Below are positions 18,512 through 26,722 of a stretch of DNA of 64,000 bases, one piece after another; within the stretch, counting starts at the first letter, position 1, and the number at the start of each line of letters is the position of its first letter. The DNA comes from Pseudomonas sp. SDI (GTDB taxonomy: Bacteria; Pseudomonadota; Gammaproteobacteria; Pseudomonadales; Pseudomonadaceae). Location: NCBI RefSeq assembly GCF_003105155.1, contig NZ_QETK01000005.1, positions 1 to 64,000 on the forward strand, written 5' to 3'. The notes beneath the pieces are model-generated. The model was not told where the DNA came from. It made no database searches and worked only from the letters and a program-made list of their open reading frames with translations. The position numbers and the translations under genes were made by a program.

Positions 18512-21076
18512 ATGCGAATAGACCGTTTGACCAGCAAGTTACAGCTGGCGTTATCCGACTCCCAATCCCTGGCCGTTGGCATGGATCATCCCGCCATCGA
18601 GCCCGCGCACCTGTTGCAGGCCCTGATCGATCAGCAGGGTGGTTCGATCCGTCCGCTGCTGATGCAGGTCGGTTTCGACGTCAATAGCCTGCGCAAGGCG
18701 CTGAGCAAAGAGCTCGACCAACTGCCAAAAATCCAGAACCCGACCGGCGACGTGAACATGTCGCAGGACCTGGCACGTCTGCTCAACCAGGCTGACCGTC
18801 TGGCCCAGCAGAAGGGCGACCAGTTCATCTCCAGCGAACTGGTGCTGCTCGCTGCCATGGACGAGAACAGCAAGCTTGGCAAGGTGTTGCTCGCTCAGGG
18901 CGTTACCAAGAAGGCCCTGGAAAACGCCATCAGCAACCTGCGTGGCGGCGAAGCGGTGAACGACCCGAACGCCGAGGAGTCGCGCCAGGCCCTGGACAAA
19001 TACACCGTCGACCTGACCAAGCGTGCCGAAGAAGGCAAGCTCGACCCGGTGATCGGGCGTGACGACGAGATCCGCCGCACCATACAGGTGCTGCAACGCC
19101 GTACCAAGAACAACCCGGTACTGATCGGTGAGCCTGGTGTCGGTAAAACCGCCATCGCCGAGGGCCTGGCCCAGCGCATCATCAACGGCGAAGTGCCGGA
19201 TGGCCTCAAAGGCAAGCGTCTGCTCTCGTTGGACATGGGCGCGCTGATTGCCGGTGCCAAGTTCCGGGGTGAGTTCGAAGAGCGGCTCAAAGGCCTGCTC
19301 AATGAGCTGTCCAAGCAGGAAGGGCAGATCATCCTGTTCATCGACGAGCTGCACACCATGGTCGGCGCCGGTAAGGGCGAAGGCTCGATGGATGCCGGCA
19401 ACATGCTCAAGCCGGCGCTGGCGCGCGGCGAACTGCACTGTGTCGGCGCCACCACGCTGAACGAGTATCGCCAGTACATCGAGAAGGACGCCGCGCTGGA
19501 GCGGCGTTTCCAGAAGGTGCTGGTGGAAGAGCCGAGCGAGGAAGATACCATCGCGATCCTGCGTGGCCTGAAAGAGCGCTATGAAGTGCACCACAAGGTG
19601 GCGATCACCGACGGTGCAATCATTGCCGCCGCCAAGCTCAGCCATCGCTACATCACCGATCGGCAGTTGCCGGACAAGGCCATCGACCTGATCGACGAAG
19701 CGGCCAGCCGCATTCGTATGGAAATCGACTCCAAGCCCGAAGTGCTCGACCGTCTGGAGCGCCGCCTGATTCAACTCAAGGTTGAGTCCCAGGCGCTGAA
19801 GAAAGAGGAAGACGAGGCTGCACTCAAGCGCCTTGAGAAACTCACCGAGGAAATTGCCCGGCTGGAGCGTGAGTACGCCGATCTGGAAGAGGTCTGGACT
19901 TCGGAAAAAGCCGAAGTGCAGGGCTCGGCGCAGATCCAGCAGAAAATCGAGCAGTCGCGTCAGGAACTGGAAAGCGCTCGCCGGCGTGGCGACCTGAGCC
20001 GCATGGCCGAACTGCAGTACGGGGTGATCCCGGACCTGGAGCGCAGCCTGCAGATGGTCGACCAGCATGGCAAGGCCGAGAACCAGTTGCTGCGCAACAA
20101 GGTGACGGAAGAAGAAATCGCCGAAGTGGTATCGAAATGGACCGGCATCCCGGTGGCAAAAATGCTCGAAGGCGAGCGTGACAAGCTGCTGAAGATGGAA
20201 AGCCTGCTGCATGAGCGGGTAATCGGCCAGGAAGAAGCCGTAACAGCCGTGGCCAACGCCGTGCGTCGTTCCCGCGCGGGCTTGTCCGACCCCAACCGGC
20301 CGAGCGGCTCGTTCCTCTTCCTCGGCCCGACCGGGGTGGGTAAGACCGAGCTGTGCAAGGCGCTGGCCGAGTTCCTCTTCGACACCGAAGAGGCGATGGT
20401 GCGGATCGACATGTCCGAGTTCATGGAGAAACATTCCGTGGCGCGTCTGATCGGTGCGCCACCGGGCTACGTTGGTTATGAAGAGGGCGGTTACCTGACC
20501 GAAGCGGTGCGGCGCAAACCGTACGCGGTGGTGCTGCTCGACGAGGTGGAGAAAGCCCATCCGGATGTGTTCAACGTATTGTTGCAGGTGCTCGAAGACG
20601 GCCGGCTGACCGACAGCCATGGGCGTACCGTGGACTTCCGTAATACGGTGATCGTGATGACCTCTAACCTGGGCTCGGCGCAGATCCAGGAACTGGTCGG
20701 CGATCGCGAAGCACAACGGGCGGCGGTGATGGATGCGGTGGGTGCGCACTTCCGGCCGGAGTTCGTCAACCGGATCGACGAAGTGGTGGTGTTCGAACCG
20801 CTGGGCCGCGAGCAGATTGCCGGTATCACCGAGATCCAGTTGGGCCGGCTGCGTAGCCGCCTGGCCGAACGCGACCTGAGCCTGGAACTGGGCCCGGAGG
20901 CGTTGGACAAGCTGGTCGCCGTCGGTTACGACCCGGTGTATGGCGCACGGCCGCTGAAACGGGCGATTCAACGCTGGATCGAGAACCCGCTGGCGCAACT
21001 GATTCTGTCCGGTCAGTTCCTGCCAGGCAGCCAGATCACCGCGAAGGTGGACGGCGAAGAAATCGTCTTCTCCTGA
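18512..21076 (+). CDS. clpB: ATP-dependent disaggregase ClpB
   Basis: 854-residue Hsp100 chaperone that extracts polypeptides from aggregates together with DnaK. It has an N-terminal Clp domain (1-145), a first AAA+ module with Walker [14 protein letters not shown] near residue 207, a coiled-coil middle domain (about 405-525), and a second AAA+ module with [13 protein letters not shown] near residue 605. The first ATG is preceded by AAGGAAGG. Middle-domain length is normal for ClpB, which excludes ClpA or ClpC. It is the last gene before a strong terminator. Confidence 0.98.
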   Translation: MRIDRLTSKLQLALSDSQSLAVGMDHPAIEPAHLLQALIDQQGGSIRPLLMQVGFDVNSLRKALSKELDQLPKIQNPTGDVNMSQDLARLLNQADRLAQQKGDQFISSELVLLAAMDENSKLGKVLLAQGVTKKALENAISNLRGGEAVNDPNAEESRQALDKYTVDLTKRAEEGKLDPVIGRDDEIRRTIQVLQRRTKNNPVLIGEPGVGKTAIAEGLAQRIINGEVPDGLKGKRLLSLDMGALIAGAKFRGEFEERLKGLLNELSKQEGQIILFIDELHTMVGAGKGEGSMDAGNMLKPALARGELHCVGATTLNEYRQYIEKDAALERRFQKVLVEEPSEEDTIAILRGLKERYEVHHKVAITDGAIIAAAKLSHRYITDRQLPDKAIDLIDEAASRIRMEIDSKPEVLDRLERRLIQLKVESQALKKEEDEAALKRLEKLTEEIARLEREYADLEEVWTSEKAEVQGSAQIQQKIEQSRQELESARRRGDLSRMAELQYGVIPDLERSLQMVDQHGKAENQLLRNKVTEEEIAEVVSKWTGIPVAKMLEGERDKLLKMESLLHERVIGQEEAVTAVANAVRRSRAGLSDPNRPSGSFLFLGPTGVGKTELCKALAEFLFDTEEAMVRIDMSEFMEKHSVARLIGAPPGYVGYEEGGYLTEAVRRKPYAVVLLDEVEKAHPDVFNVLLQVLEDGRLTDSHGRTVDFRNTVIVMTSNLGSAQIQELVGDREAQRAAVMDAVGAHFRPEFVNRIDEVVVFEPLGREQIAGITEIQLGRLRSRLAERDLSLELGPEALDKLVAVGYDPVYGARPLKRAIQRWIENPLAQLILSGQFLPGSQITAKVDGEEIVFS

Positions 21077-21095
21077 TTTTTCAGGGTGTAACGTT

Positions 21096-21122
21096 AAGGC
21101 CTCGAATTTCGAGGCCTTTTTT
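21096..21122 (+). terminator. clpB terminator
   Basis: AAGGCCTCGA (21096-21105) and TCGAGGCCTT (21109-21118) form a perfect ten-base-pair stem with a three-base loop, followed by a T-run. It lies 20 bases after the clpB stop. Confidence 0.92.
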
Positions 21123-21245
21123 CTTTGCATTTTTCTTCGAGTGCTTGTAAAGTGCGCCCCGCTGTATGTCACCTCGCAGATCACCGGCAGTTTTGGGAAT
21201 CTGAAAAAAAGTTGCAAATCAATCAGTTGAATGCAAATTTGGGGG

Positions 21246-21273
21246 TTGACAAGGGTTTTGAAGGTTGTAGAAT
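21246..21273 (+). promoter_or_regulatory. Sigma-70 promoter of the tRNA cluster
   Basis: TTGACA (21246-21251), a 16-base spacer and TAGAAT (21268-21273) lie 100 bases upstream of tRNA-Asn, followed by a G+C-rich discriminator (AGCGCGCC) typical of stringently controlled stable-RNA promoters. Confidence 0.75.
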
Positions 21274-21372
21274 AGCGCGCCTCAGAGACATGAACGCAGC
21301 GATGCACAAGGTCGAAGAGTTCAAGGCGGTAGCGATACAGTTTTTGAAATTGCAGCATCTGAAATTGATAGT

Positions 21373-21448
21373 TCCGTGATAGCTCAGTCGGTAGAGCAAA
21401 TGACTGTTAATCATTGGGTCCCAGGTTCGAGTCCTGGTCACGGAGCCA
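21373..21448 (+). tRNA. tRNA-Asn (anticodon GTT)
   Basis: 76 bases including an encoded CCA. The acceptor stem TCCGTGA/TCACGGA pairs fully, the anticodon loop is ACTGTTAATC, and the T-arm contains GGTTCGAGTCC. First gene of a three-tRNA transcript. Confidence 0.97.
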
Positions 21449-21458
21449 AATTTCAAAC

Positions 21459-21535
21459 CGGGGTATAGCGCAGTCCGGTAGCGCGCCTGCTTTGGGAGCA
21501 GGATGTCAGGAGTTCGAATCCCCTTACCCCGACCA
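21459..21535 (+). tRNA. tRNA-Pro (anticodon TGG), copy 1
   Basis: 77 bases including CCA. The acceptor stem CGGGGTA/TACCCCG, anticodon loop CTTTGGGAG with TGG, and T-arm GAGTTCGAATC are intact. It lies ten bases after tRNA-Asn. A second identical copy is at 21714. Confidence 0.97.
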
Positions 21536-21540
21536 TTTTT

Positions 21541-21616
21541 GGGTCGTTAGCTCAGTTGGTAGAGCAGTTGGCTTTTAACCAATTGGTCGTAGGTTCGAAT
21601 CCTACACGACCCACCA
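21541..21616 (+). tRNA. tRNA-Lys (anticodon TTT)
   Basis: 76 bases including CCA. The acceptor stem GGGTCGT/ACGACCC, anticodon loop GCTTTTAAC and T-arm GGTTCGAATCC are intact. In P. aeruginosa the tRNA-Lys gene near clpB is an integration site for PAPI-1/pKLC102-type elements; here its 3' end is intact and no integrase gene follows. Confidence 0.97.
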
Positions 21617-21681
21617 TTTTCGAGTCTGGTTCGCTGGGCTTGGATCTTAAACGATCAGTTTGCCATTAGCAGCTGGTCACT

Positions 21682-21709
21682 AAAAAAGGCGCCTAACGGT
21701 GCCTTTTTT
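21682..21709 (+). terminator. Terminator of the Asn-Pro-Lys tRNA transcript
   Basis: AAAAAAGGC and GCCTTTTTT form a nine-base-pair stem around GCCTAACGGT, ending in six T residues, 65 bases after tRNA-Lys. The second tRNA-Pro starts four bases beyond it. Confidence 0.88.
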
Positions 21710-21713
21710 ACAC

Positions 21714-21790
21714 CGGGGTATAGCGCAGTCCGGTAGCGCGCCTGCTTTGGGAGCAGGATGTCAGGAGTTCGAATCCCCTTACCCCGACCA
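21714..21790 (+). tRNA. tRNA-Pro (anticodon TGG), copy 2
   Basis: 77 bases, identical to the copy at 21459-21535 over the whole gene. It starts four bases after the terminator of the tRNA transcript, so it depends on read-through or on a promoter I could not see. It is followed by its own terminator. It may be an old duplication. Confidence 0.95.
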
Positions 21791-21801
21791 TATTCAGAAT
21801 C

Positions 21802-21828
21802 AGGGCGCCTCTCGGGGCGCCCTTTTTC
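21802..21828 (+). terminator. Terminator after the second tRNA-Pro
   Basis: AGGGCGCC (21802-21809) pairs with GGCGCCCT (21816-21823) around TCTCGG, followed by TTTTTCG. It lies 12 bases after the tRNA. Confidence 0.88.
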
Positions 21829-21960
21829 GTTTCCGCTGTTCGCTTTTCCCTCCTTTATATTGCTTTTCGGCCATAACGCACTAGCGTTAGCGCGGCAGGG
21901 ATAGCACTTGGCTACTTTTTCGCAGCCCGCCATGCGCGGGCGGCCTCCCTGCGTCCATTT

Positions 21961-21994
21961 CGAACGAGACGGTCATGGGGGGCGGTCTCGTTCG
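21961..21994 (+). promoter_or_regulatory. Inverted repeat in the multicopper oxidase leader
   Basis: CGAACGAGAC (21961-21970) and GTCTCGTTCG (21985-21994) are a perfect ten-base inverted repeat with a 14-base spacer containing GGTCATGGGGGGCG. It lies 38 bases before the chosen start of the oxidase. It could be an operator or an mRNA hairpin. There is no T-run, so it is not a simple terminator. Confidence 0.45.
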
Positions 21995-22032
21995 TGCAAT
22001 TCGACTTCAAGGATATGAAGCAGGAGCAGTGC

Positions 22033-24096
22033 ATGAACGTTATCCACAACGGTAAGCGGCCGCATCATTGGTCGACCGGGCTCAGCGCCCTGGCCTTGCT
22101 CTGCGCCGCCGCTGGCGCGCAGGCCGACGGCGCAGCGCGGGCCTTCGTCAACCCGCCGGCCCTGGGCCAGGCCGAACCGACCCGCGAGACGGCCAAGGGC
22201 GGCACCCTGCTGATGCAGGCCGCACCCGATAGCACGCCACAACCCAATGTGCACGCCGGTCACGAGCGTTTGCTCGACCTGGTGATCAAATACACCGACA
22301 GCACCATTTACGACCCGGCCACCGGCAAGGATGTACCCGTGCGCCTGCGTAGCTACACCGGCACCGGTGTCGACGAAAAGCGCCCCTACGTGGCCCCGAC
22401 CATCGACGTAACCCCCGGCGACACCGTGCGGATCAACCTCGACAACCAGCTTGATGCCGACCCGAGCTGCAGCGGCGACAACCACAGCCCGGACAAGCCA
22501 CACTGCTTCAACGGCACCAACCTGCACTCCCACGGCCTGTGGGTCAGCCCTGCGGGTAACAGCGACAACGTGCTGCTGTCGATCAACCCGAAAGTTAAGT
22601 TCCAGTACGAATACAACATTCCTGCCGATCACCCGGCCGGGACCTTCTGGTACCACCCGCACCGGCACGGCTCCACGGCCTTGCAGGTCGGCAGCGGGAT
22701 GGCCGGTGCGCTGATCATCCGGGGCCAGCGCCCACCCACCACGCACAGTACCGGCGACATCGACACCCTGCTCAAGCCGACGCCGGAGCAGCCGTTCGCC
22801 GAGCGCCTGCTGGTGCTGCAACAGATTCCCTATGCGTGTGGCGACAAGAACGGCAAGTTGCCCAAGGGCGACATCAAGTGGAATTGCAGCGGCGACGAGA
22901 TCGGCGTGGTCGAGTCCTACGATCAGTTCGGTCCGGGCGACTGGGCCGATTCCGGACGCTTCACCAGCGTCAACGGCGAGGTCCAGCCGGTGTTCGCCGC
23001 CACGGTCGGTCAATACGAACGCTGGCGCCTGGTGCATGCCGGGGTGCGGGAAACCGTCACTCTGCAGTTCCTCAAGATGGACGAAAGCGCCAGTACCAGC
23101 GCTGCGCTCGCCAACGGCGTGGCTGCGGGCAAAGCCGATGCGTTCATTGCCAGCAACTGCAAGGGCACGCGGGTCAACGTCAACGTCATCGCCGCCGACG
23201 GCCTGACCCTGGGCGCTGCGCAGAACCTGCCGCAGGTCACCCTGCAGCCGGGCTATCGCTTCGACCTGCTGGTGGCCTTCCCGGAGAAGGGGCAGTACTG
23301 CGTGGTCGATGGCGGCGAAACGGCGGCGGGTAACGTCAGTCAGGTAAAAAGCGACCGTCAGTTGCTCGGCTTCGTCGAGGTCAAGGACAACCCTGGCAAG
23401 ACCTCTAGCGATAGCCTGCAGAACGTCCTGGTGGCGGCCGCCAACCGTGCCGGGTACGCCGAGGCGGTGAAGAGCAGTGTGGTCAACGACCTGAACAGTG
23501 GCCTCAAGCTGAGCAACTTCATTCCGCACAAGGACATTGGCAACGACGAGCTGATCGCCGAGGAGCAGCAACTGGTGTTCCTTATCGACACCCGCACCAA
23601 GGACACCAAGTTCGCCGTCGGCACCACGCCGCAGAACGCCGTGCCCTACGTGCCGGGCGACATTCCGCGGCAGTTGACCCTGGGCGACTCACAGCGCTGG
23701 GTACTCAGCTCGGCGTATGCCAGCCATCCGTTCCACATCCACGTCAACCCGTTCCAGATCGAGAAGATCCTCAACGACAAGAACCAGGACCTGAGCCTGC
23801 CCAACGCCGTGGATGATGACGGTGACACGCAGTTCGCCGGCCTCAGCGGCGTCTGGAAAGACACCCTGTTCGTCAAGGGGCCGGCCGGTAAAGGCATCGA
23901 CCCGATGACCAACAAGAAAGGCGTGTACACCGTGTATGTGAAAACCCGCTACCAGCGCTACATCGGCGAGTACGTGCTGCATTGCCACATTCTCGATCAC
24001 GAGGACCAGGGCATGATGCAGAACGTGAAGATCTCGCTGCCTGAGGGCCCTGGCGGCAGTGCTTCAGCGGCTCACGGCAGCCCGATGAAGCACTGA
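22033..24096 (+). CDS. Exported multicopper oxidase
   Basis: 687-residue multicopper oxidase with a Sec-type signal peptide (ALALLCAAAGAQA, cleavage near residue 31). The copper sites are complete: LHSHG near residue 162, WYHPHRHG near 206, HPFHIHVNPF near 564, and HCHILDHEDQGMM near 649, the last giving the Cys-His type 1/type 3 bridge with an axial Met. Such enzymes oxidise metals or phenols with O2 in the periplasm. It lacks the Met-rich repeats of CopA and the twin-arginine leader of CueO, so neither name fits well. ATG 22033 follows AGGAGCAG. It stands alone after the tRNA cluster and converges on ndh. Substrate unknown. Confidence 0.88.
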   Translation: MNVIHNGKRPHHWSTGLSALALLCAAAGAQADGAARAFVNPPALGQAEPTRETAKGGTLLMQAAPDSTPQPNVHAGHERLLDLVIKYTDSTIYDPATGKDVPVRLRSYTGTGVDEKRPYVAPTIDVTPGDTVRINLDNQLDADPSCSGDNHSPDKPHCFNGTNLHSHGLWVSPAGNSDNVLLSINPKVKFQYEYNIPADHPAGTFWYHPHRHGSTALQVGSGMAGALIIRGQRPPTTHSTGDIDTLLKPTPEQPFAERLLVLQQIPYACGDKNGKLPKGDIKWNCSGDEIGVVESYDQFGPGDWADSGRFTSVNGEVQPVFAATVGQYERWRLVHAGVRETVTLQFLKMDESASTSAALANGVAAGKADAFIASNCKGTRVNVNVIAADGLTLGAAQNLPQVTLQPGYRFDLLVAFPEKGQYCVVDGGETAAGNVSQVKSDRQLLGFVEVKDNPGKTSSDSLQNVLVAAANRAGYAEAVKSSVVNDLNSGLKLSNFIPHKDIGNDELIAEEQQLVFLIDTRTKDTKFAVGTTPQNAVPYVPGDIPRQLTLGDSQRWVLSSAYASHPFHIHVNPFQIEKILNDKNQDLSLPNAVDDDGDTQFAGLSGVWKDTLFVKGPAGKGIDPMTNKKGVYTVYVKTRYQRYIGEYVLHCHILDHEDQGMMQNVKISLPEGPGGSASAAHGSPMKH

Positions 24097-24115
24097 CTGC
24101 CCGCCGTGTGGGAGT

Positions 24116-24151
24116 AGCCCCCGCCCCGGCATTGCGCACGGGGCGGGGGCT
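24116..24151. terminator. G+C-rich hairpin between convergent genes
   Basis: AGCCCCCGCCCC (24116-24127) and GGGGCGGGGGCT (24140-24151) form a perfect 12-base-pair stem between the convergent ends of the oxidase gene and ndh. No T-run follows on either side, so it is either a factor-assisted or weak bidirectional terminator or a repeat-type palindrome. Confidence 0.5.
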
Positions 24152-24156
24152 GCCTG

Positions 24157-25452
24157 TCAGTGCAGCTTCAGGCGCGGCTCGGTGCCACGGCCGATGCGGC
24201 TGCCGAGCATCAGCATAAGGGTGCGGAAAGTGCCATACAGCGCCATCTGGTGCATGCGGTACAGCGACACGTAGAACATCCGCGCCAGCCAGCCTTCGAG
24301 CATCACGCTGCCGGTCAGGTTGCCCATCAGGTTGCCGACCGCCGAGAAGCGCGACAGCGACACCAGAGAGCCGTAGTCGCGGTAGGCGTAGGTGGGCAGG
24401 GCCTTGCCTTCCAGGCGCGCCTTCAGGCTTTTGGCCAGCAGCGAGGCTTGCTGGTGCGCAGCTTGCGCGCGCGGCGGCACGTTGCGCTCGCTGCCCGGTT
24501 GCGGGCAGGCGGCGCAATCGCCGAAGGCGAAGATGTCGTCGTCGAGGGTGGTTTGCAGGGTCGGGCGCACCACCAACTGGTTGATGCGATTGGTTTCCAG
24601 ACCGTCGATGTCCTTGAGGAAGCCTGGCGCGCGAATACCCGCCGCCCAGACTTTCAGGCTGGCCTCGATCACATTGCCATTGCTGGTCTTCAGGCTGTCG
24701 GCGGTCACTTCGCTGACGGCGGCGTTGGTCATCACGGTGACGCCGAGTTTTTCCAGGGTCTTGTGCACCGGCACGCTGATCCGCTCCGGCAAGGCTGGAA
24801 GCACCCGTGGGCCGGCTTCGATCAGGGTGATGTGCATGTCTTCCGGGCGGATCCGGTCCAGGCCATAGGCGGCCAGTTCGTGCGCCGCGTGATGCAGCTC
24901 GGCCGCCAGTTCCACCCCGGTGGCGCCGGCACCGACGATGGCCACGCTGATTTTCGAGCTGGCGACGTCGCCGGCATGGGCGCGCAGGTAGTGGTTGAGC
25001 AGTTGCTGGTGGAAGCGCTCGGCCTGCTTGCGGGTGTCGAGGAACAGGCAGTGCTGCGCCGCGCCGAGGGTGCCGAAGTCGTTGGTGTTGCTGCCGACCG
25101 CGATCACCAGCGTGTCGTAGCCCAGGGTGCGCGCTGGCAGCAGCTCGCGGCCATCCTCGTCGAGGGTGGCGGCCAGCTGGATCTGCTTGGTGGCGCGCTC
25201 CAGGCCGCTCATGCGGCCGAGCTGAAACTCGAAATGGTTCCACTTGGCTTGCGCCACGTAGTTCAGTTCGTCTTCGGAGGAGTTCAGCGAGCCGGCGGCC
25301 ACTTCGTGCAGCAGCGGTTTCCAGATGTGGGTCAGGTTGGCATCGACCAGAGTGATGCTGGCGCTGCCGCGCTTGCCCAGGGTTTTACCCAGGCGGGTCG
25401 CCAGTTCCAGGCCGCCGGCGCCGCCGCCGACAATCACGATACGGTGAGTCAT
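24157..25452 (-). CDS. ndh: Type II NADH:quinone oxidoreductase (NDH-2)
   Basis: 431-residue FAD enzyme that transfers electrons from NADH to quinone without pumping protons. It has the FAD-binding Rossmann motif IVIVGGGAGGLELA at the N-terminus, the NADH-binding VAIVGAGATGVELA near residue 170, and the FGDCAACPQPGSE block near residue 310. The C-terminal amphipathic segment suggests membrane association. It is followed upstream (same strand) by the DUF3094 and DUF1780 genes, an arrangement seen in other pseudomonads. Confidence 0.94.
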   Translation of the reverse strand: MTHRIVIVGGGAGGLELATRLGKTLGKRGSASITLVDANLTHIWKPLLHEVAAGSLNSSEDELNYVAQAKWNHFEFQLGRMSGLERATKQIQLAATLDEDGRELLPARTLGYDTLVIAVGSNTNDFGTLGAAQHCLFLDTRKQAERFHQQLLNHYLRAHAGDVASSKISVAIVGAGATGVELAAELHHAAHELAAYGLDRIRPEDMHITLIEAGPRVLPALPERISVPVHKTLEKLGVTVMTNAAVSEVTADSLKTSNGNVIEASLKVWAAGIRAPGFLKDIDGLETNRINQLVVRPTLQTTLDDDIFAFGDCAACPQPGSERNVPPRAQAAHQQASLLAKSLKARLEGKALPTYAYRDYGSLVSLSRFSAVGNLMGNLTGSVMLEGWLARMFYVSLYRMHQMALYGTFRTLMLMLGSRIGRGTEPRLKLH

Positions 25453-25536
25453 GGGGATATCTCATAAGGTTTACGGAATTCGGGTCTTGAGTGGCCGGCC
25501 GCAGTAGGCGGGCGATGTGGGCGAGCGCAAGGCAGC

Positions 25537-25710
25537 TCATAGCACCAGGTAACTCAAGAGGCGGCTGAGCAGGCCCAGCGCGATAGTCACGGCAACCACC
25601 AGCACAAGGAGCAGCCACGGCCGGAAAGGCTTGCGCTCGACTTGGTGTTGGGGGGCTCGCAGGTAGTCATCGACACGTTGCTGGTCATCGGGGTTCAGAC
25701 GGCTGGTCAT
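25537..25710 (-). CDS. DUF3094 family small membrane protein
   Basis: 57-residue protein MTSRLNPDDQQRVDDYLRAP... with one C-terminal membrane helix (PWLLLVLVVAVTIALGLLSRLL). It matches the DUF3094 family of small Pseudomonas proteins. ATG 25710 is chosen because the family starts MTSRL; the open frame extends eight residues further. Function unknown. Its position upstream of ndh suggests a possible link to respiration, which is inference only. Confidence 0.8.
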   Translation of the reverse strand: MTSRLNPDDQQRVDDYLRAPQHQVERKPFRPWLLLVLVVAVTIALGLLSRLLSYLVL

Positions 25711-25866
25711 GGTGGCCTCGTCAGATAGACGCATGAGACTGCAGGAAAGCTACAGTGTTCACTGTAGCCGCTGGCTCGGTGTGTACCTGACGGTTCAAAG
25801 CGTATCGGTCGGGCTTTTTAACATTGGCGCCGCTTTTTTGCCATCCCGCGATGGTGGGGGGGCCGA

Positions 25867-26496
25867 TCAGAGGCTGATGCCGACGTCGAAGACGATGCTG
25901 CGGCCCAGGTTGCTGCGCAGGAAGTCTGGCGCGTCGGGGTGGGCGAAGATCACCCGGGCGAACGTCGGGCCCACCAGCGACAGCGAGCGCCAGCCCTGGC
26001 GCAGGTATTCGGTGGGGGGCGGGAAGTGGCTGTTGAGGTCAAGCACTTCGCGCTTGAGGCTGGCAAAGGCGATGATGTCCAGTTCGCCCAGGTCCAGGCC
26101 GCGTTCCTGGTAATTGTGGGCTTTCTTGCGCAGGGTCGGCGCCAGGCGTTGCAGCAGCTCCTGGGCGTTGATGCGGCGCGGGCGGGCCTCGCGGCGCACC
26201 AGTTGGCTGAGGGAGAAAGCACTGCGGCGGCGTTGCAGTTCTTCGCGCCATTCGTCGTTGAGGCGGCGGCCTTCGTCGAGCACGAAGAACACCTCGAAGG
26301 CGGCGTCGCGAAACAGCACATCGGGCGGTTCCTGGCCGGCGGCGGCAAAGTCTTCGCTACGGTAGGGAATGTTCAGGCCTTGCAGCAGGCGCTGGCAGAC
26401 CCAACGCTCACGCTCCCATTTGCGGGCATTGGAGAGGAACGCATTGGCTTGTTCGGCCTGAATGGTGAGCAGGCGCAGGTAGTCTGAGTCGTCCAT
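25867..26496 (-). CDS. DUF1780 protein, endonuclease-like fold suspected
   Basis: 209-residue cytoplasmic protein of the DUF1780 family. Its central block PPDVLFRDAAFEVFFVLDEG has the spacing of a PD-(D/E)xK nuclease core (PD, then Glu ten residues later), but the catalytic lysine position is Phe. Basic helices follow (RRRSAFSLSQLVRREARPRR). ATG 26496 gives MDDSDYLRLLTIQAEQA; an ATG seven codons upstream is in frame. No phenotype is known to me. It diverges from the MalT-like regulator across about 230 bases. Confidence 0.8.
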   Translation of the reverse strand: MDDSDYLRLLTIQAEQANAFLSNARKWERERWVCQRLLQGLNIPYRSEDFAAAGQEPPDVLFRDAAFEVFFVLDEGRRLNDEWREELQRRRSAFSLSQLVRREARPRRINAQELLQRLAPTLRKKAHNYQERGLDLGELDIIAFASLKREVLDLNSHFPPPTEYLRQGWRSLSLVGPTFARVIFAHPDAPDFLRSNLGRSIVFDVGISL

Positions 26497-26722
26497 GGGA
26501 ACAAGCTTAGCGTTCAAAGTGTGAATGCTGATAGGGCGGTGGGATAAAAGTCTCTCGCCAGGCCAGCACCTACAGGTGTCACCTGACTTGCGTCAGCCCT
26601 GTCGCTTTTTGTTGTAGTCTTTTCTTCACTTCCTGCGGCAATCATCTTCAAATGTGCTGTTTAAACCGATAGTCTGCGGTGCATCTGCTCCGCCGAAGAC
26701 TTCCAACTAAAACGAGCCGGCC

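Noticed and set aside
18551-21358. 935-codon open frame on the reverse strand opposite clpB
   Set aside because: Shadow of clpB in the antisense frame; no domains, no ribosome site.
21655-21933. 92-codon reverse frame across tRNA-Pro copy 2
   Set aside because: Runs through a tRNA and two terminators; not a gene.
21994-22032. Extended start of the multicopper oxidase
   Set aside because: The upstream TTG/GTG-type start would begin inside the inverted repeat and add residues before the signal peptide; ATG 22033 has the ribosome site.
23873-25243. 456-codon reverse frame overlapping ndh in another frame
   Set aside because: Frame-shifted shadow of ndh with low-complexity Arg/Ala/Pro composition.
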